From contig CAZWYF010000009.1 of NCBI GenBank assembly GCA_964637835.1, positions 28,333-92,332 on the forward strand: a stretch of 64,000 nt of DNA, given 5' to 3'. A model generated the notes under the pieces. The model was not told where the DNA came from and searched no databases. It saw only the letters and a program-made list of their open reading frames with translations. The stretch's first letter is position 1. The number at the start of each line of letters is the position of its first letter. This stretch comes from Glo-17 sp964637835 (GTDB lineage: Bacteria > Krumholzibacteriota > Krumholzibacteriia > LZORAL124-64-63). Shown piece by piece: positions 36,617 to 51,034 of the stretch. The translations under genes were made by a program, and so were the position numbers.

Positions 36617-36720
36617 GGCCGGCCCTGGCGGCCGGCCAGCCGAGGGGAACCGGCTTGCCGCCCCTGGTCCCACCGGACCGGGGGCGGTGTCGTACCGCCG
36701 CTGTCCCCTGGCGAGGCCAG
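36617..36720 (+). terminator. Cluster of four hairpins after secF
   Basis: Perfect stems in a row: 8 bp with 5-base loop (36617-36637, GGCCGGCC), 5 bp with 4-base loop (36666-36679), 6 bp with 5-base loop (36683-36699, GGCGGT/ACCGCC) and 5 bp with 3-base loop (36708-36720, CTGGC/GCCAG). The first alone is a reasonable terminator; the set could be a structured RNA. Confidence 0.5.
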
Positions 36721-36745
36721 TCCGGGGTCGCCAGCGGACAGGACG

Positions 36746-36775
36746 CTGGCATCGCGCGGACGCCCGCGCTAGAAT
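36746..36775 (+). promoter_or_regulatory. Promoter candidate of the kinase-DUF4159-DUF4175 operon
   Basis: CTGGCA (36746-36751), 18-base spacer, TAGAAT (36770-36775, five of six). First start codon about 85 bases downstream. Confidence 0.5.
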
Positions 36776-36860
36776 GCTGCCGCTCGCAGGAGCCTGCCCT
36801 GGCACGCCGCTTGCGGTGTTTCCGGGGCTCGGACCCATGGACCCGGGACGGAGGACTCCC

Positions 36861-37331
36861 GTGCGCGCCCTCGCCATCGCGGCCATCTGGACGGTGCTGC
36901 TGGCCGTGCCCGCCATCACGGCGGCCACGGCGGCCGTCGTGGTGCCCGAGGCGGCCGCGCCGCCGGAGGCCCGCCGGACCCTCGCGGAGATCCGGGGCGC
37001 CTTCGACACCGCCGACCATGCGCTCCTCGCGGCGCTGGTCCACGCCGACGGCGTGCGCGTGGCGATGTCTCCCCAGCCCGAGCGCAGCAGCGAGCTGACC
37101 GCCGCCCAGGCCCACTACTACTTCAAGACCCTGTTCCGGTCCGGCCGCACCATGGGTTTCGACTACGTGCGCGAGAGCGGCACCGGCGACGCCCGCGTCC
37201 ACGCGGTGGCCGTCTGGCGGCAGGCCGAGCATGACACGGGCCGCACCGTGCCCCGCCGGCTGCTCTTCACCCTGGGCCTGGACGGGACCCTCTGGCGGAT
37301 CACCGAGATCCTGACCCTCCGTGGCGGCTGA
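36861..37331 (+). CDS. Secreted NTF2-like protein (DUF4783-like)
   Basis: 156 residues from GTG 36861, chosen over ATG 36837 because GGAGG lies six bases before it and the product then begins with a clean signal peptide (VRALAIAAIWTVLLAVPAITAATA). The mature part follows an NTF2-like plan: helix EARRTLAEIRGAFDTADHALLAALV, strand with GVRVAMSPQPE, SELTAAQAHYYFKTLF, and three strands ending LLFTLGLDGTLWRITEILTL. The pattern resembles DUF4783 of Bacteroidetes. No active-site residue is evident. It opens the long operon and its stop overlaps a possible upstream start of the kinase gene. A role as periplasmic partner of that kinase is only inference. Confidence 0.68.
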   Translation: MRALAIAAIWTVLLAVPAITAATAAVVVPEAAAPPEARRTLAEIRGAFDTADHALLAALVHADGVRVAMSPQPERSSELTAAQAHYYFKTLFRSGRTMGFDYVRESGTGDARVHAVAVWRQAEHDTGRTVPRRLLFTLGLDGTLWRITEILTLRGG

Positions 37332-37353
37332 TCCGGCGAAAGGACCGCGCCTG

Positions 37354-42153
<4,800 letters not shown>

Positions 42154-42163
42154 GAGACGACCG

Positions 42164-42883
42164 ATGACGCGACGACCTCCGCAGCGCCGCGCCCGCGTGG
42201 CGCTGGGATCGAGTCTCGCGGCCCTCGCGGCCGTGCTGCTCGGCACCCTGGCGCCCGTCCCCGCCGCCCTCGCCCAGGGTGATGGCGACGCCGAGGTCCG
42301 CATCGCGCGGCTGCGCTACCCCGGTGGCGGCGACTGGTACTGCGACCCCAGCAGCCTGTCCAACTGGCTGCGGGAGTTCGGCCGCCGCACGGACGTGCCC
42401 ACCGCGCCCACCGAGGCGGTGGTCACCCTCGACAGCGAGGATCTCTACCGCTATCCCGTGCTCTACCTCTCCGGGCACGGCCGCATCGCCCTGGGCGAGC
42501 AGGAGATCACCGAGCTGCGCCGCTACCTCGACGCCGGCGGCTTCCTCTACGCGGACGACAACTACGGCCTCGACCCCACCTTCCGTGAACTCATGACGCA
42601 ACTCTATCCGGAGCACGAGCTCGCGCCCCTGAGCAGCGACCATCCCATCTACCGCGCGTTCTACCAGCTGCCCGGCCTGCCCAAGGTGCACGAGCACGAC
42701 GGCGACCCGGCCCAGGGCTTCGGCATCCAGAAGGACGGCCGCCTGGTGGTGTTCTACAGCTGGTCCAGCGACATCGGCGACGGCCTGGAGGACCCCGAGG
42801 TGCACGGCAACCCGCCCGACGTGCGGGAGGCCGCCGTGCGCATGGCCTGCAACATCCTGATGTACGCGCTGACGCGTCCCTAG
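42164..42883 (+). CDS. DUF4159 secreted protein (GATase-like fold)
   Basis: 239 residues, ATG 42164 ten bases after the kinase stop. A signal peptide (SSLAALAAVLLGTLAPVPAALA) precedes a DUF4159 domain: VRIARLRYPGGGDWYCDPSSLSNWL in shortened form, YPVLYLSGHGRIALGEQEI, LDAGGFLYADDNYG and LVVFYSWSSDIGDGLED. The domain has the class I glutamine-amidotransferase-like fold seen in other periplasmic partners of MoxR/vWA systems, but no nucleophile-elbow cysteine, so enzymatic activity is doubtful. In many genomes DUF4159 genes stand next to moxR-DUF58-batA; here those are at 4.4-8.4 kb. The DUF4175 gene follows after 24 bases. Confidence 0.87.
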   Translation: MTRRPPQRRARVALGSSLAALAAVLLGTLAPVPAALAQGDGDAEVRIARLRYPGGGDWYCDPSSLSNWLREFGRRTDVPTAPTEAVVTLDSEDLYRYPVLYLSGHGRIALGEQEITELRRYLDAGGFLYADDNYGLDPTFRELMTQLYPEHELAPLSSDHPIYRAFYQLPGLPKVHEHDGDPAQGFGIQKDGRLVVFYSWSSDIGDGLEDPEVHGNPPDVREAAVRMACNILMYALTRP

Positions 42884-42907
42884 ACCCGCACCCGAGGGAG
42901 AAGGCCC

Positions 42908-45900
42908 ATGGATCCCCGCTTCCGCCAGCGCTACGCGCACCGCCTCGGTCGACTGCAGACCGCGGTGCGGCGGCGCCTGCTGGTCCACGGGCTGGCCGCC
43001 ACCGTGGGTGCGGGNNNNNNNNNNNNNNNNNNNNNNNNNNNNNNNNNNNNNNNNNNNNNNNNNNNNNNNNNNNNNNNNNNNNNNNNNNNNNNNNNNNNNN
43101 NNNNNNNNNNNNNNGCCCGTCGGTCGTCCCCTGGCGGTGTTCGCCGCCCTGGTGGTGCTCCTGGCAGCCGGCGCCTGGCTGCAGGCCCGTGCGCCGGAGA
43201 CGCTGGTGCGCGGCGGCCGGGAGCTGCTCCGGACCGCCAGCGTGGCGTCGCCGGAGCCCCGCTCCGGCCTGCGCCTGGTGCCCGGTCCCGACCACGTGAT
43301 CGCCGGCGGCGGCGCGACGGTGGCCGCCCGCGACCTGGTGGGCACCGACGCGGCGGTGGTCTGCGAGGTGCGCGCCGGCTCTGGCCTCTGGCGGCCGCTC
43401 ACCGCCCGCGAGGTGCCCGACCCCGCCGCCGGGCCGCTCCTCGGCTCGCCCTTCCGCGTCTGGGAGGCCGACCTCGCCGACGTGCGCGAGGATCTGGTCT
43501 ACCGCTTCCGCGCTGGCGACCGCGTCTCCGCCGAGCGCGCGCTGGCCGTCTGGCGCCCGCCACTGCTCGCCGAGCTGGCGGCCACCATCACGCCCCCCGC
43601 CTACACCGGCCTGCCGCCCCGGGATCTGCCCCGCCTGCCGGCGTTCTTCGAGGCGCCCCAGGGCAGCCGCCTGGAGCTGCGCGGCCGGGCCAGCCGGCCG
43701 CTCGCACGCGCCGCCGTGGTCACCGCCGCGGCCGACACCGTGCCGCTCGCCGTCCGCGCCGACACCCTGCGCGGCGCCCTCACGCTGGCCGAGCCCCGCC
43801 GCTTCCGCCTCGAGCTGGTGGACGACCGCGCGCTGCGCGGCCAGAGCGAACTGCTCTACGAGGCCGCCGTCATCGCCGACCGCCCGCCCCGGGCCACGCT
43901 GCAGCGTCCCGAGGACGACGGCAACCTGCCCCTGAGCGCGCCGCTGCTGCTGCGCGCCGCGGCCGCCGACGACCACGGCCTGACCGCCCTGAGCCTGCTC
44001 ATCCGCCGCGGCGACCCGCAGGGCGGCGCCTGGACCGCCGACCTGTCCGGCCCGCCGGATGCCGATCCCGAGGACGCCGGCTGGGAGCGCGTCGCGCTGC
44101 CCGTGGACGTGGCCGCCGGCCGGGCGCCGGGCGACACCAGCGGCGGCGCCACCGCCAGCCGCCGCGACGCCGACACCAGCCTCGGTCGTCTGCCGCTGGC
44201 CATCACGCCGCGCCCGGTCTCCGACGCGGGCGAGGTGCGCCTGGATCTGGAGCTGCGCGCCGGCGACCTGGCCCTGGTGCCCGGCGACGTGGTGGAGCTG
44301 ATGCTCGAGGCCCGCGACAACCGCCAGCCGCCGCCCGCCGGGGTGGGCCGCTCGGCGGTGCTGCGCCTGGAGGTCCCCTCGAGCCTGGACCTGCTGCGCG
44401 CCCGCGACCGCAGCGAGGCCGACCGCCGCGGCGACCTGGCCGACGTCCGCCGCCGCACCGAGTCGCTGGGCCAGGACCTCGAGCGCCTGCGCCGCGAGCT
44501 GCTCAAGGACCCCGCCATGGACTTCGAGCGCGGCCAGGAGCTGCAGGGCGCCGTGGAGCGCCAGCAGGAGCTGCAGCAGGAGCTGGCCCGCGTCGCCGAG
44601 TCGCTGCAGCAGGACCTCGAGACCCTGGCCGAGAACAACCTCACCAGCCCCGAGCTGGCCGAGAAGATGGACCAGATCGCCGAGCTGCTGGCCGAGGCCC
44701 GCGACCAGAACCTGCAGGACCTGCTCAGCCGGCTGCGGGAGCAGCTGGGGGAGATGTCGTCCAAGGATCTGCAGCGGGCCATGGAGGACCTGAACCGCAA
44801 CCAGGACCAGATGCTGCGCCGCCTGGACACCGCCATGAGCATGCTGCGCGACCTGGCCCACGAGCAGGAGATGGAGGGCCTGACCGACCTGGTGGCCGAG
44901 ATGCTCCGCAAGCAGCAGGACCTGGCCGAGGCCACGCGCGAGGACCCGGCGGGCGAGGCGGACGCCGAGGCCGAGGCCGAGGCCGGGGCCGACGGCGAGG
45001 GCGAGCCCCAGGAGGGCGAGTCCGGCGACGAGCAGGCCGAGGGCGGACCCCGGGATGGCGAGCCCCAGGACGGTGAACAGGGCGAGCAGGATGGCGAGCC
45101 GCAGGACGGCGAATCCGGCGACCAGGATGGAGAGCCGCGGGACGGGGAGCAGGGCGAACAGGGCGAGCAAGGCGAACAGGGCGAACCGGGCGAGCAGGGC
45201 GAACCTGGCGATGAGGCCGACCCCTCCCAGGACCAGGCCGCCCAGGAGGAGCTGGCTCGCCGCCAGGAGGCCCTGGCCGAGGAGATGGCCGCCCTGGAGG
45301 AGCGCCTGCAGGAGGCCCTCGAGCAGCTGCAGGAGCAGGCCGAGAGCGGCGAGATGTCCGCGGCCGAGGAGCAGATGCAGCAGGCGCTGGAGGACGCGCT
45401 CGAGCAGCTCGAGCAGCAGCAGACCGAGCAGACCATGCAGCAGGCGGGCGAGAGCCTGCAGCAGCAGCAGCAGCAGGACGCCTCCCAGCAGATGGACCAG
45501 GCGCTGACCGACCTGGCCGGCCTCTATCACGTGATGCTGCGCAGCCAGATGGCCATGCAGATGGCCATGCAGCAGCAGCAGGCCGGCCAGATGCGCGACC
45601 TCGCCGCCGACCTCCTCGCCCTCTCCGACCGCCAGGAATCCCTGGGCCTGGACGTGCCCGCCACCCTGCGCGACCTGCGCGTGGAGGACCTGCTGCGCCG
45701 CCAGTACGAGGTGGTCCAGGGCGCCGCCACGGTGCGCGACGCCCTGGGCGACGTGGCCGGCGCCGCGCCCCGCGAGATCCTCCGCATGCTGGACGACCTC
45801 GACGCCCTGCTGGCCACCCTCGGCCGCGCCGTCGATCAGCTCGAGGAGCGCCGCGGCAACGCCGCCCGCCAGGCGTCGGACACCGCGCTGGCGGACATGA

Positions 45901-46565
45901 ACCGCCTGGTGATCGGCCTGTTGACCCAGGCCCAGATGACCGGCCAGGGCGGCGGCCAGGGCAACCAGCAGCCCATGCTGAGCCAGCAGCTGCGGCAGAT
46001 GAGCCAGGAGCAGTCCGGTCTGAACGCCATGGCCGAGCAGCTGCGCCAGCGCCAGGGCCGCCTCAGCCAGGAACTGCGCGCCCAGATGCAGCGCCTGCAG
46101 CAGGGCCAGGAGGGCCTGGCCGGCCAGGCGCGCGAGCTGGCCGAGGAGCAGCGACAGCGCGCCGAGCGCGGCGACGGCCAGCGCCTGCTGGGCGACATCG
46201 ATCAGCTCGCCCGCGACATGGAGTCGGTCGGGGACGACCTCGCCGGCGGCCTCGTCACCCCCGAGACCCTGCGCCGCCAGGATCGCATCCTCTCCCGCCT
46301 GCTGGACATGCAGAACGCCGCCCGCGAGCGCGACTGGGCCCGCCGCCGCGAGAGCCGGTCGGCCGTGGAGGTCTACGCCGACCAGGAGGGCGCCGGCGAT
46401 CCCGTCGAGGAGGCCGACCCGGAGGCGCGCCGCTGGCGTCCGGTGGAGGAGGCCCCGCCCGCCTACCGCGACCTGGTGCGCCAGTACTTCCGCGAGGTCC
46501 AGCGCCTGCACGAGGGCGCCGGCCGGGACGCCCGCGGCCAGCGCGACGACGGAGGGATGCCATGA
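42908..46565 (+). CDS. Giant DUF4175-like membrane/coiled-coil protein (gap near N terminus)
   Basis: About 1200 residues. The N-terminal 35 codons (MDPRFRQRYAHRLGRL) run into N at 43015; after the gap a helix (RPLAVFAALVVLLAAGAWLQ) gives a second membrane anchor, as in DUF4175. Continuous coding needs a real gap divisible by three. Residues to about 480 are beta-rich and extracytoplasmic (ATITPPAYTGLPPRDLP, LQRPEDDGNLPLSAPLLLRAAAADDHGL). Then come long coiled coils interrupted at about 44950-45235 by an acidic Gly/Glu/Gln/Asp/Pro tract with repeated DGEPQDGE and QGEQGEQ, followed by more coiled coil rich in Gln and Met. The domain order matches DUF4175 proteins, whose role is unknown. Its stop overlaps the next start. 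Confidence 0.82.
43015..43114. other. Assembly gap (100 N) in the DUF4175 gene
   Basis: Removes the junction between the two N-terminal membrane segments of the protein. No duplicated flank is seen here, so real sequence may be missing. Confidence 0.9.
44950..45235 (+). repeat. Low-complexity acidic repeat in the DUF4175 gene
   Basis: Degenerate 9- and 12-base units such as GGCGAGCAGGGCGAA encode alternating Gly, Glu, Gln, Asp and Pro. The encoded tract would be unstructured and highly negative, linking two coiled-coil segments. Confidence 0.8.
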
Positions 46566-48784
46566 TGCCGCCCCGTGCCCGACATCTGCTCACCGGTAGC
46601 CACGATCTGCTGGCGAGGAGCCACGCCATCGCGGGCCGCGCCATGCGCGGCGCCCCCGTGCCCGTCGCGGCTGCGCTCGTCGCGGCGATGTTCCTCGCCG
46701 CGACGGCCCCCGTCGCGCGCGCCCAGCAGCCGGAGGAGCCGGCGCCGCCCGAGCCGTCGCTGCGTGCCGAGGAGCCGCCNNNNNNNNNNNNNNNNNNNNN
46801 NNNNNNNNNNNNNNNNNNNNNNNNNNNNNNNNNNNNNNNNNNNNNNNNNNNNNNNNNNNNNNNNNNNNNNNNNNNNNNNCGCGAGGAGCAGCCGCCACGC
46901 ACCGCGCCGCGCCAGCTCCAGCGCCCCGAGGGCCCGCAGATGCGCCTGGCGCCGCGGACCCAGCCAACCATGCAGCAGTACTACGACCGCCAGCTCGCGC
47001 AGATCGACCAGCTCATCCGCCTCGGTTACCACAGCCGCGCCCACGCGCTGCTCGAGGAGCTGGCCAAGGCGGGCGCCTCGGAGGAACTGGTGCGCCGCCG
47101 CCGCATCACCATCGCCCTGGCGGTGGGCGAGCTGGACCGGGCGGTGGGCCTGGCCCGCGAGGCCATCGACGCCGACGGCACCGACCCGGCGCTCTGGCGC
47201 GAGCTGGCCACCGGCCTGGCGCGGCGCGGCGACCGGACCGAGGCCCGCGAGGCCCTCGACCGGTTCCTCACGCTCACCTCCCAGCGCGGCGGCGGCGGCT
47301 TCGCCACCGCGGTGGACATCCTGCGCACCGCGGAGGACCACGCCGGCGCCGTGGCCCTGGTGGACTCCGCCCGCACGGTTCTCGGCGAGCCGGAGTTCCT
47401 CGCTCGCCCGCGCGCCCTCTCCCTGCTGGCCCTCGACCGGCCCGAGGAGGCCGCCCGCGAGGCCGCCAGCGACCTGCGCGCCAGTCCCTTCAACCTGCAG
47501 CTCTTGCGCCGCGACCTGCTGGCCGAGGACGCCCCCGAGCTGCCGGCGGACTTCGGCGATGCGCTGCTCGACCTGGCCGACCAGCGCGGCGTGCGCGCCG
47601 AGGTGGCCATCCTGGCGGCCAACGTGGCGCTCGAGCGGGGTCGTCCCGGGAAGGCCCTCGCCCTGGTGGAGCCCCGCCTGACCGCCGCCGACGCCGCTCG
47701 CGCCGCCCTGCACAACGGCGGCACCCTGAGCCGCGAGCTGCCCCTCGTCGCGGGCGAACGGCAGCAGCAGGCGGTGGTGGACTACCTGGTGGCCATCCTG
47801 CCGCAGCTGGCCGAGCATCCGCACCTGACCACGCGCCTGCATCAGCGCGCCCTCGAGCACCTGGCCGACACCTGCGTCTTCGCCCTGGAGAACGACCGCC
47901 TCGGCCGCGACCCCGCCGCCGCCGCCGACCGCTTCGGCGAGCTGCTCGGCCTGGTCCGCCAGCGGCACCCGGAGTCGCCCCAGCTCTACGCCGGCCAGAT
48001 CGCCCTGGCGCGGTACGAGCGCGACCGCCTGCGCCGGCCCCTGCGCGCGGCCGAGCGGCTGGAGCGCATGCTCCTGGACCTGGACCTGCCCCTGGAGGGC
48101 GTGGCGCTGGCCCGCCTGGCCCTGGGCGAGAGCTACGTCGCCGCCCGCGACACCGCCCGCGCCCGGCAGGTGCTCACCGCGCTGGGCCGCGATCCGGAGT
48201 TCCGCGCCCCGGCCGGCCATGCCCACTTCCTGCTCGCGCGCCTGGACCTGGCCCAGGGCCACCTGGGCACCGCCCGCGACCGCTTCGCCGCCGTGGCCCT
48301 GGACAACCCGGCCGCCCCCTACGCCAACGACGCGCTGGAGATGGGCCTGGTGGTGGCCGAGGAACTCATGAACCCCACCGGCGGGCCGGACCTGCTGCTG
48401 CGCTACGCCCAGGCGGTGTGGTGGGATCTGGCCGCCGAGCCCGACTCGCAGCGCGTGGCCCTGGAGCGCTACCTGGCGCGGGCCAGCGTGGAGGTGGACC
48501 TGCAGGAGAAGCAGCCGCTGCTCGAGCGCGCGCGCATGGAGCTGGCGCGTCTCGAGCGCCAGCGCGGCCGCATCGACGCGGCGCTGGCGCAGCTCGAGCG
48601 CATCGTCGGCGACCAGCCCGACGGCCGCCTCGCGCCCGCGGCCCTGGCCCTGCGCGGCGAGATCCTGGCCACCGACCGCGCCGACGCCGCCGCCGCCCGC
48701 CGCGAGTACGAGCGCCTGCTGGTCCAGTACCCGGACTACCTCTTCGTCAACGAGATCCGCCAGCGGCTGAGGGAGCTGTCATGA
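46562..48784 (+). CDS. Secreted TPR protein of the DUF4159/DUF4175 operon
   Basis: About 740 residues, ATG 46562 inside the preceding stop with GGAGGG six bases before. A signal peptide (VPVAAALVAAMFLAATAPVARAQ) is followed by a Pro/Glu-rich linker (QPEEPAPPEP, continuing into the 100-N gap at 46780 and REEQPPR after it), which keeps one frame. The rest is alpha-helical with tetratricopeptide-like pairs: LIRLGYHSRAHALLEELAKAG, LAVGELDRAVGLAREAI, GLARRGDRTEAREALDRFL, and a last group with GRIDAALAQLERIVGD and AAARREYERLLVQYP. It is a periplasmic scaffold candidate for the vWA/DUF4175 membrane proteins. No enzyme motif. The next gene starts in its stop (ATGA). Confidence 0.8.
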   Translation: MMPPRARHLLTGSHDLLARSHAIAGRAMRGAPVPVAAALVAAMFLAATAPVARAQQPEEPAPPEPSLRAEEPXXXXXXXXXXXXXXXXXXXXXXXXXXXXXXXXXXREEQPPRTAPRQLQRPEGPQMRLAPRTQPTMQQYYDRQLAQIDQLIRLGYHSRAHALLEELAKAGASEELVRRRRITIALAVGELDRAVGLAREAIDADGTDPALWRELATGLARRGDRTEAREALDRFLTLTSQRGGGGFATAVDILRTAEDHAGAVALVDSARTVLGEPEFLARPRALSLLALDRPEEAAREAASDLRASPFNLQLLRRDLLAEDAPELPADFGDALLDLADQRGVRAEVAILAANVALERGRPGKALALVEPRLTAADAARAALHNGGTLSRELPLVAGERQQQAVVDYLVAILPQLAEHPHLTTRLHQRALEHLADTCVFALENDRLGRDPAAAADRFGELLGLVRQRHPESPQLYAGQIALARYERDRLRRPLRAAERLERMLLDLDLPLEGVALARLALGESYVAARDTARARQVLTALGRDPEFRAPAGHAHFLLARLDLAQGHLGTARDRFAAVALDNPAAPYANDALEMGLVVAEELMNPTGGPDLLLRYAQAVWWDLAAEPDSQRVALERYLARASVEVDLQEKQPLLERARMELARLERQRGRIDAALAQLERIVGDQPDGRLAPAALALRGEILATDRADAAAARREYERLLVQYPDYLFVNEIRQRLRELS
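46780..46879. other. Assembly gap (100 N) in the Pro/Glu linker of the TPR gene
   Basis: Flanked by GAGGAGCCGCC and CGCGAGGAGCAG, so the break falls in a Glu-Glu-Pro type repeat. The frame is the same on both sides at nominal size. Confidence 0.9.
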
Positions 48785-50221
48785 CCCACGCCCGTCCCCG
48801 GACCGGTATCCGCACCCGCCCCGGCGACCGCCTGCGCCCCGGCGTCCGCCTGCGCCCCGGCGTNNNNNNNNNNNNNNNNNNNNNNNNNNNNNNNNNNNNN
48901 NNNNNNNNNNNNNNNNNNNNNNNNNNNNNNNNNNNNNNNNNNNNNNNNNNNNNNNNNNNNNNNCCCCGGCGTCCGCCTGCTCGCCGTGGCCCTGCTCCTG
49001 CTCGCGGCCGGCGTCGCCCAGGCCAGCTACCTGCTGGTGCCCATGGACCTCTCGCAGACCGACCACCTCAAGGCCTATGGCCATACCTTCCAGATGCTGC
49101 AGAACGGCGAGAAGGTCACCTGGCTGCTCAACTACCGCGGCGGCAGCTTCCTGATGCAGGACACCCCGCGCGCACGGATGGATGCGCGCCTGCGCGGCGT
49201 GGCGTTCGAGGAGCTGGGCGAGGCGGAGGTGCAGCGGGTCCACCAGGTGGTGGCGCAGGAGAACATGGAGGAGATCCTGCTGGAGAAGCCGCCCAGCATC
49301 GCGGTCTACTCCCCGCCCAACATGCAGCCGTGGGATGATGCGGTGACCCTGGCCCTCGAATACGCCGAGGTGCCCTACGACACGGTCTACGACGTGGATG
49401 TCCTGCGTGGCAAGCTCGACGAGTACGACTGGCTGCACCTGCACCACGAGGACTTCACCGGCCAGTACGGCAAGTTCTGGGGCAGCTTCGGCCTCGAGCC
49501 CTGGTACCTGGAGCAGAAGGAGCTGAACGAGGACCTGGCCCGCGAGCTGGGCTACTCCACCGTCTGGCAGCTCAAGCACGCCGTGGCCCTGACCATCCGC
49601 AACTACGTGGAGGCGGGCGGCTTCCTCTTCGCCATGTGCTCGGCCACCGATACCATCGACATCGCCCTGGCGTTCCTGGAGACCGACATCGTGCCCGAGC
49701 CCATGGACGGCTCGCCCATCGACCCCAACTGGCGCGCCCAGGTCGACTACGACGCCACCTTCGCCTTCGAGGGTTTCACCCTCTACACCAACCCCCTGCG
49801 CTACGAGTTCAGCGACCTGGACACCAGCGACTACGCCCGCATGCGCGGCGCCGAGGCGGATTACTTCACCCTCTTCGACTTCGCCGCCAAGTACGACCCG
49901 GTCCCGGCCATGCTCACCCAGAACCACGTCGCGGTGATCAACGGCTTCCTCGGCCAGACCACCGGCTACCACGAGCGTTTCCTCAAGCGCTCGGTGATCA
50001 TCCTGGGCCAGGTCGACGGCACCGACGACGTCAAGTACCTCCATGGCAAGCGCGGCGAGGGCACCTTCACCTTCCTCGGTGGCCACGACCCCGAGGACTA
50101 CCAGCACCGCGTCGGCGACCCGCCCACGGTGCTGGACCTGTACCCCAACTCTCCCGGGTACCGGCTGATCCTCAACAACATCCTGTTCCCGGCGGCGCGG
50201 AAGAAGCCGCAGAAGACGTAG
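48781..50221 (+). CDS. Secreted protein of the family often mislabelled 'asparagine synthetase B'
   Basis: Starts ATG 48781 within the TPR gene's stop. Before the gap the product is Arg-rich with a repeated hexapeptide RLRPGV; after it PGVRLLAVALLLLAAGVAQA completes a signal peptide. Joining the flanks at their shared CCCCGGCGT keeps the frame. The mature protein opens with SYLLVPMDLSQTDHLKAYG and WLLNYRGGSF, the start of a Bacteroidetes-type family that automatic pipelines call asparagine synthetase B, although no amidotransferase or synthetase motif is present. A Rossmann-like part follows (PSIAVYSPPNMQPWDDAV, VDVLRGKLDEYDWLHLHHEDFTG) and resembles DUF4159. The His-His-Glu-Asp group might bind metal. 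Function unknown; it is the last gene of the operon. Confidence 0.78.
48817..48985. repeat. 18-base tandem repeat with 100-N gap at the start of the AsnB-like gene
   Basis: Units CGCCTGCGCCCCGGCGTC occur before N (48864-48963) and the end of one unit after it. Copy number is unresolved; each unit adds Arg-Leu-Arg-Pro-Gly-Val to the N terminus. Confidence 0.8.
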
Positions 50222-50314
50222 GCGGGCCCGGGCCCTGGTTGCCGGGGGCCGCCAGTTCCGCAGCCGATCCGCGACGCCGCCGCCGCCCACCGCGACGCCC
50301 CGACAGGAGCGACC

Positions 50315-50806
50315 ATGGACAACGTGTACTTCAAGACGACCTTCGACTTCATCCACGTGCTGGCCACCGTGATCTGGTTCGGCGGCATGTTCACCAACTT
50401 CCTGGTGATCAAGCCGGTCCTCGCCGGCACCGTCGACCCCGCGACCGCCAGCCGCCTGACCGGCGCGATGCTCGGGCGGCTCCGCGTCCTGGTCTATGGC
50501 GCGATCGTCGTGCTCGGCGTCACGGGCATCCCGTTGAAGATCGTCGACCCCCACTACACGGACATCGTCAACCTCGACCACGCGTGGGGCATCGCGTCGT
50601 TCTGCAAGCATGTGCTCTACTGCGCGCTGGTGGTCATGGCGTTCCTGAACTTCCAGATCATCGCGCCGCGCCTGGCCCGCGCGGCCGCCGCCGGCGACCA
50701 GGCCGCGGTCGACCGCTGGCGTCGACCGCTGGAGGTCGGCGGCAAGCTGGCGGTGTCCACGGCGCTGGCCGTGCTGGTGCTGTCCTCGCTGATGCGGAAT
50801 CTCTGA
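50315..50806 (+). CDS. CopD-like four-helix membrane protein
   Basis: 163 residues, ATG 50315 with AGGAG seven bases upstream. Four membrane helices; the first carries FDFIHVLATVIWFGGMF, the second VLVYGAIVVLGVTGIPL, the third FCKHVLYCALVVMAFL, the fourth AVSTALAVLVLSSL. His14 and other histidines lie in the helices at positions where CopD/DUF2269-type proteins bind copper or haem. The family includes copper-resistance proteins and small uncharacterised membrane proteins; with no copper gene nearby, the ligand stays open. The 93 bases before it separate it from the preceding operon. It converges with the chemoreceptor gene across a long hairpin. Confidence 0.7.
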   Translation: MDNVYFKTTFDFIHVLATVIWFGGMFTNFLVIKPVLAGTVDPATASRLTGAMLGRLRVLVYGAIVVLGVTGIPLKIVDPHYTDIVNLDHAWGIASFCKHVLYCALVVMAFLNFQIIAPRLARAAAAGDQAAVDRWRRPLEVGGKLAVSTALAVLVLSSLMRNL

Positions 50807-50965
50807 GATCGGCAGGAGCTTCTGCGAGCGCGCGCCCTCGCGGTGAATCGCGCGGATGCGGGGCGTGCGCACGGCGGCGGCGCTCGATGTGATCGCCAGT
50901 GTCCACCCGCCGACCCTGGCGCCCGCCGCAGCGACGCGGACCGCTGAACCAGGCCGTCGTCACGC

Positions 50966-51002
50966 GACGGGCCCGCCAGCGCCGGAGCGCCGCGGGCCCG
51001 TC
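50966..51002. terminator. Hairpin between convergent copD-like and chemoreceptor genes
   Basis: 11-bp stem GACGGGCCCGC (50966-50976) with GCGGGCCCGTC (50992-51002), and a second 4-bp stem in the loop (GCGC-CGGA-GCGC). It lies 33 bases before the chemoreceptor stop and may end both transcripts. The rest of 50807-51034 shows no gene. Confidence 0.6.
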
Positions 51003-51034
51003 TCGACGGTGTCGTTGCCGTCGGCCGTGTCGTC

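Noticed and set aside
42591..46511. 1306-codon antisense frame across the DUF4175 gene
   Set aside because: Leu/Gly/His-rich mirror of the coiled-coil Glu/Gln codons; no start signal.
48781..50221. Asparagine synthetase B
   Set aside because: No N-terminal catalytic Cys, no SGGxDS ATP-pyrophosphatase loop, and a signal peptide is present.
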